Source of the DNA: Planococcus chinensis | GTDB taxonomy: Bacteria > Bacillota > Bacilli > Bacillales_A > Planococcaceae | Length of the DNA: 64,000 nt | Direction of reading: 5' to 3' | Assembly: GCF_020071995.1 (NCBI RefSeq) | Contig: NZ_JABWTK010000002.1 | Span: 310,001 to 374,000 of the forward strand | Part shown: positions 60,717-64,000 of the stretch, in pieces | How positions within the stretch are numbered: the first letter of the stretch is position 1 | Layout of the letters: every line of letters starts with the position of its first letter | The notes under the pieces: model-generated | What the model was told of the DNA's origin: nothing | Databases searched by the model: none | What the model saw: only the letters and a program-made list of their open reading frames with translations | Translations under genes and position numbers: made by a program

Positions 60717-61922
60717 TTAATGCTGCAAAAACAGCCCTTTGACTACTTCAATAACGCGCATTTGCTGGTAGACCGCCATATTGGAACCGGAAGGCAGGCA
60801 TAATCCGTGCCGGAATATTTTATCGCTTACCGCTTCTCCATCGCCGTGGGCGAAGAATTGTGTCCCTTTGAACAGTTCCTGCTGATGCAGCGGGTTCCAG
60901 ACATTGCGGGATTCAATGCTTTCAGCTTCAAGTGCATTTTTTATGATTTCCGGCGTCAATGAAGTCAGTTCCGGATCCAAGGTAAATACACTCAGCCAGC
61001 GGTTGGAATATGTTCCTTCCAATTCAGGCTGAAAACGGATAGCCGGGATGTCTTTAAAGCCTTCCGCATAGCGTTCGTACACTTTCCGTCTGGCTCTGAC
61101 GCGGTCATCAATGGCTTCCAACTGAGCCCGCCCGACTCCTGCCAGTACATTGCTCAAGCGGTAATTGTATCCTACTTCGTGATGCTTATAGTATGGAGCC
61201 GGATCTTTTGCCTGAGATCCGAGGAAACGTGCTTTTTCCAATGCATCCGTATCATTGGAAACCAGCATGCCTCCGCTCGAAGCTGTGATGATTTTATTGC
61301 CGTTAAAAGAGAAGATACCGAATTTCCCGATCGTCCCGCTCTTCCTTCCTTTATACAAAGAACCTAATGACTCAGCCGCGTCTTCAATCACCGGAACATC
61401 GTATTCGTTGCAGATTGCCATCAATTCATCCATTTTTGCACTTTGGCCGTATAAATTGACGACGATGACGGCTTTTGGCAAACGCCTTTCTTTATTTGCC
61501 GCCGCAAATGCTTTGCGCAAAGCGTTTGGAGACATATTCCACGTTTCTTCTTCAGAATCGATGAAAACCGGTTCCGCGCCGTTGTAAAGAATCGGATTGG
61601 CGCTTGCCACAAAGGTTAAACTTGAACAAAATACCCGGTCGCCTGTACCGACTTCCAGTAAGCGGAGCGCTAAATGAATGGCTGCTGTTCCGGAGCTGAG
61701 AGCCGCTCCGCCCGTTGTTCCGACATAAGACGCCAACTCTTCTTCAAACTTGTCCACGTTCGGCCCAATAGGGGCAATCCAGTTGGTCTCAAATGCTTCC
61801 TGAATGTATTTCATTTCATTGCCGGTCATATGCGGTGAAGACAAAAAGACTCTTTCTTTTTTTTCCATAGAAGATATGAAAATATTCGTTTGTTTATTCT
61901 GTTCGATTGGAAGGATTTTCAT
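60717..61922 (-). CDS. DegT/DnrJ/EryC1/StrS family sugar aminotransferase
   Basis: A 401-residue PLP enzyme that transaminates a keto-sugar nucleotide. It has ALSSGTAAIHLALRLL, IEDAAESLGSLYKGRKSGT and the PLP lysine Lys210 in FSFNGNKIITASSGG. It resembles EpsN and PglE, which work after a CapD/EpsC-type dehydratase to make bacillosamine-like sugars; such a dehydratase lies at 63476. GGGGGAGATG precedes the ATG. Together with the next two genes it forms an exopolysaccharide locus. Confidence 0.92.
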   Translation of the reverse strand: MKILPIEQNKQTNIFISSMEKKERVFLSSPHMTGNEMKYIQEAFETNWIAPIGPNVDKFEEELASYVGTTGGAALSSGTAAIHLALRLLEVGTGDRVFCSSLTFVASANPILYNGAEPVFIDSEEETWNMSPNALRKAFAAANKERRLPKAVIVVNLYGQSAKMDELMAICNEYDVPVIEDAAESLGSLYKGRKSGTIGKFGIFSFNGNKIITASSGGMLVSNDTDALEKARFLGSQAKDPAPYYKHHEVGYNYRLSNVLAGVGRAQLEAIDDRVRARRKVYERYAEGFKDIPAIRFQPELEGTYSNRWLSVFTLDPELTSLTPEIIKNALEAESIESRNVWNPLHQQELFKGTQFFAHGDGEAVSDKIFRHGLCLPSGSNMAVYQQMRVIEVVKGLFLQH

Positions 61923-62053
61923 CGTTTCATCTCCCCCTTTCTGTCCGGTATATCATTCATATTCACCAAGGGAATGATAGTTTGATTTGATTGGCAGTTG
62001 CTGTTCAAATATCCCATTAACCTGCGTCCACTCCTTTAATGACCTCATATTTC

Positions 62054-63415
62054 TCAGTTCAAATTATTGATGATCAGCTTGAATTTATTGCTGGCGTGAG
62101 ACGGGATTTCTTCAACAATACGGATATTGAATCGCATGTCTTTGCCGAAGATGTATTCCATTTCTTCATGGATGCTTGCCGTCACCGCATTTGTATATCC
62201 TTCCGCCGCTTCGATCATTACGTCGATTGCATCCCGGGAATTTTGGATAAACTGAATCTTTCGGATGCTGTCCGAAAATTTGCTGCTGGCCATCGACATA
62301 TAGAGCGCGGTAAACTTCCCTTTGCTCTTCGACTGAAGATAGTCCTCCTTCTTGCCTTTCAGTTCCTTCAATACCGGATGGGAATTGCCGCATTCGCAGG
62401 TTTTTTCGTCTTGCAGCAATTCGATCCGTTCTCCAAGGTTATAGCGGATCAACGGCGTGCCGTATGTGTTGAAACAAGTGATGATCATTTCCTGGTCTTC
62501 GGTTGTTTCAATCACACCGGAGCTTAAGTTATAGTGAAGCTTCCCTTTTATACATTCCGTTATAAAAGGCGCTCCTTCCAAGGAGGCGTAGTGATAACGG
62601 AGCGGACAATCGAATGCCTCTTCGATTTCTTTCCGGTAAGCCGGGGAAAGTGCTTCGGCTGTCGTGAAAATGGCAATTGGCTTAAAAGATAGAATGATAT
62701 TATTCCGGTTGATGTATTTGGCCACTTCGTAAATGGCGGAAGGCACGCCGTCAATAAAGTCGGGCTTATAGCTGTCCAGGTTATCCACAAATTCCTTTGC
62801 ATTTTGTTCAATGCAGTAATAAGAGGAATAAAGGCGCTGTTTAATGGAGTAATTGTCCCGCCAGAAAACTTTTTTCTGCTGCCGTTTTGGAATGAAGCGG
62901 TCCGAGCTGAAAGTGGCCCGCTTCATTTCCAAATTGATGACGCCATGCTGCTTTTTGAAAAAATCGAGAAACGCCATATGTTTTTGAACATCTTCCTTTG
63001 TAAACAAGATTTTCAGAGGGATGCCAGCCGAATCAAGGGTATAGGCAACCAAAGCCGACTTTTCAGGAATTGTATACATCGACTCAATATGATTTCTGAC
63101 CACTTCTTTTTCCAGAATCGGCAATTTTTTCAGATCTTCCACACTTTGAATTGTGGCAAGGTCGATGTTTTTATACAAATTCCGGTAAAATGGGCTTTCC
63201 TCATACGCATGCTTGATCAATTTCTGCATTTCCTGCTGCTGGTACTCCTTTTCATACACTTGATCTGTGTAATCGCGCTGGCCAAGTTTTTTCAAAAACT
63301 TAAAATATAAATGACCATATTTCTTTTTGGTTTCAATATATCCCTCAAGACTTGTTAAAAGGTTTTGGAAGTAAATCGGCGAATTGTCGTATATTTTCAT
63401 TGTAAAATCACGCAT
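62054..63415 (-). CDS. CapK-like adenylate-forming protein (phenylacetate-CoA ligase family)
   Basis: A 453-residue protein related to coenzyme F390 synthetase and CapK. An N-terminal helical segment precedes LIKHAYEESPFYRNLYKN; the adenylation core has YHYASLEGAPFITEC and CFNTYGTPLIRYNLGERIEL, with ECGNSHPVLKELKGKKEDYL at the start of the C-terminal domain. CapK proteins occur in capsule and exopolysaccharide loci and probably activate an acyl group for sugar decoration. The ATG at 63415 has AAAGGAGG upstream. Confidence 0.85.
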   Translation of the reverse strand: MRDFTMKIYDNSPIYFQNLLTSLEGYIETKKKYGHLYFKFLKKLGQRDYTDQVYEKEYQQQEMQKLIKHAYEESPFYRNLYKNIDLATIQSVEDLKKLPILEKEVVRNHIESMYTIPEKSALVAYTLDSAGIPLKILFTKEDVQKHMAFLDFFKKQHGVINLEMKRATFSSDRFIPKRQQKKVFWRDNYSIKQRLYSSYYCIEQNAKEFVDNLDSYKPDFIDGVPSAIYEVAKYINRNNIILSFKPIAIFTTAEALSPAYRKEIEEAFDCPLRYHYASLEGAPFITECIKGKLHYNLSSGVIETTEDQEMIITCFNTYGTPLIRYNLGERIELLQDEKTCECGNSHPVLKELKGKKEDYLQSKSKGKFTALYMSMASSKFSDSIRKIQFIQNSRDAIDVMIEAAEGYTNAVTASIHEEMEYIFGKDMRFNIRIVEEIPSHASNKFKLIINNLN

Positions 63416-63475
63416 TCGCACTTCCTCCTTTAAGTGTTAATGATGGGCTGCACCCTGTTTTTTGCCAATTGATTA

Positions 63476-64000
63476 TTAAGCATATTCGCCTTTTGCCTCC
63501 ACTTTCCAACTGTCCTGCCACTCCGGTTCCGGACGCTTTCGGTTTGCCAGCTTCAGCAAGACTTCTTTCGTTTCTTCCGCATCCATCTCAGGAAGCTGTT
63601 TGATGACCTTCAGCATCTCTACCTGGCCGATTGGCGTTGATTTGCCGATATAAATTTTCGGGAATATTTTTTCTTCCTGAATTTCACTGGCATCAAGCAG
63701 TTCTTCGTACAATTTTTCACCTGGCCGCATGCCTGTAAATTGAATTTTTATTTCATTTTCTTCGTAGCCGGATAACTTGATCAAGTTGCGGGCAAGATCA
63801 ACAATTTTAACGGGTTCTCCCATATCCAGAACGAACACTTCTCCTCCGGAAGCCAGGAGGCCTGCTTGGATCACCAAGCGCGACGCTTCAGGAATGGTCA
63901 TGAAATAACGCGTCATTTCCGGATCGGTTATCGTAATCGGGCCGCCTTTGGCAATTTGTTCTTTAAATAGCGGCACCACGCTTCCACGTGATCCAAGTAC
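63476..64000 (-). CDS. CapD/EpsC-type nucleotide-sugar dehydratase, C-terminal part (runs off the window)
   Basis: The frame is open to the right edge, so about 174 C-terminal residues are visible. They start [20 protein letters not shown] and continue [36 protein letters not shown] and [13 protein letters not shown]. This is typical of membrane-anchored UDP-GlcNAc 4,6-dehydratases (CapD, EpsC, PglF), which make the keto-sugar used by DegT aminotransferases. The N-terminal membrane and Rossmann parts lie outside. The GTG inside the sequence at 63979 is an internal valine, not the start. Confidence 0.93.
   Translation of the reverse strand, partial: VLGSRGSVVPLFKEQIAKGGPITITDPEMTRYFMTIPEASRLVIQAGLLASGGEVFVLDMGEPVKIVDLARNLIKLSGYEENEIKIQFTGMRPGEKLYEELLDASEIQEEKIFPKIYIGKSTPIGQVEMLKVIKQLPEMDAEETKEVLLKLANRKRPEPEWQDSWKVEAKGEYA

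Noticed and set aside
1-64000. Transposons, prophage genes, tRNA, rRNA and origin of replication
   Set aside because: No transposase, integrase or phage genes, no tRNA or rRNA sequence and no DnaA-box cluster were recognised on either strand.

Overview
The window looks like chromosomal DNA of a low-to-moderate GC Gram-positive bacterium of the Bacillales, most likely Planococcaceae (Planococcus or a close relative). The evidence is strong AGGAGG-type ribosome binding sites, SigA and SigB promoters, an S-box riboswitch, and Bacillus-like neighbourhoods such as degS-yvyE-LCP-tagO, hom-thrC-thrB, metI-metC-yxjG and aceA-aceB. No rRNA, tRNA, transposase, phage gene or CRISPR array was seen. The first gene (degS) and the last (epsC/capD type) run off the window.

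Region by region. 1-3.9 kb: degS, yvyE, an LCP wall-teichoic-acid ligase and tagO. 4.3-8.2 kb: small stress genes (csbD and two YflT-domain genes), each behind a SigB-type promoter, plus brnQ. 8.6-10.3 kb: an XRE/TPR (RRNPP-type) regulator followed after 13 bp by a secreted precursor with seven tandem copies of RVPEPWS; this is a candidate quorum-sensing pair and the most striking item here. 10.4-17.5 kb: pgi, a Ca2+/H+ antiporter, a glutamine-amidotransferase-like hydrolase, an alkyltransferase-like protein, an HTH protein, a FemAB-like protein, a Wzz protein and a short Crp-like protein. 17.6-21.4 kb: a permease and two M20 hydrolases. 21.8-28.5 kb: gabD, hom-thrC-thrB, a divergent aspartokinase and a cupin protein.

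28.6-32.5 kb: a LytTR regulator divergent from the glyoxylate bypass genes aceA-aceB and a YhfH-type zinc-ribbon peptide. 32.8-41.2 kb: a rifampicin-phosphotransferase-type enzyme, a HAD phosphatase, pcp, a three-gene polar amino acid ABC transporter and small unknown genes. Two intergenic arrays of short motifs repeated at exactly 21 bp lie here. 41.2-44.4 kb: an LLM oxidoreductase and a four-gene operon joining a heme-monooxygenase-like protein, a helical protein, a CarH-like cobalamin-binding protein and a PAS-STAS (RsbR-like) protein. This is a candidate light- or cobalamin-sensing module.

44.6-48.2 kb: S-box riboswitch and methionine genes. 48.3-56.1 kb: malic enzyme and a LacI-linked catabolic operon (HisD-family dehydrogenase, GntP permease, 3-hydroxyacyl-CoA dehydrogenase-like protein, two SDRs) with a 22-bp operator. 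56.2-60.6 kb: two lipoproteins, a small unknown gene, an M20 dipeptidase and a YeiH-type permease. 60.7-64 kb: exopolysaccharide genes (DegT aminotransferase, CapK-like protein, CapD/EpsC-like protein).

All assignments come from reading the sequence and recalling families. No database search was run, so specific substrates are inferences.
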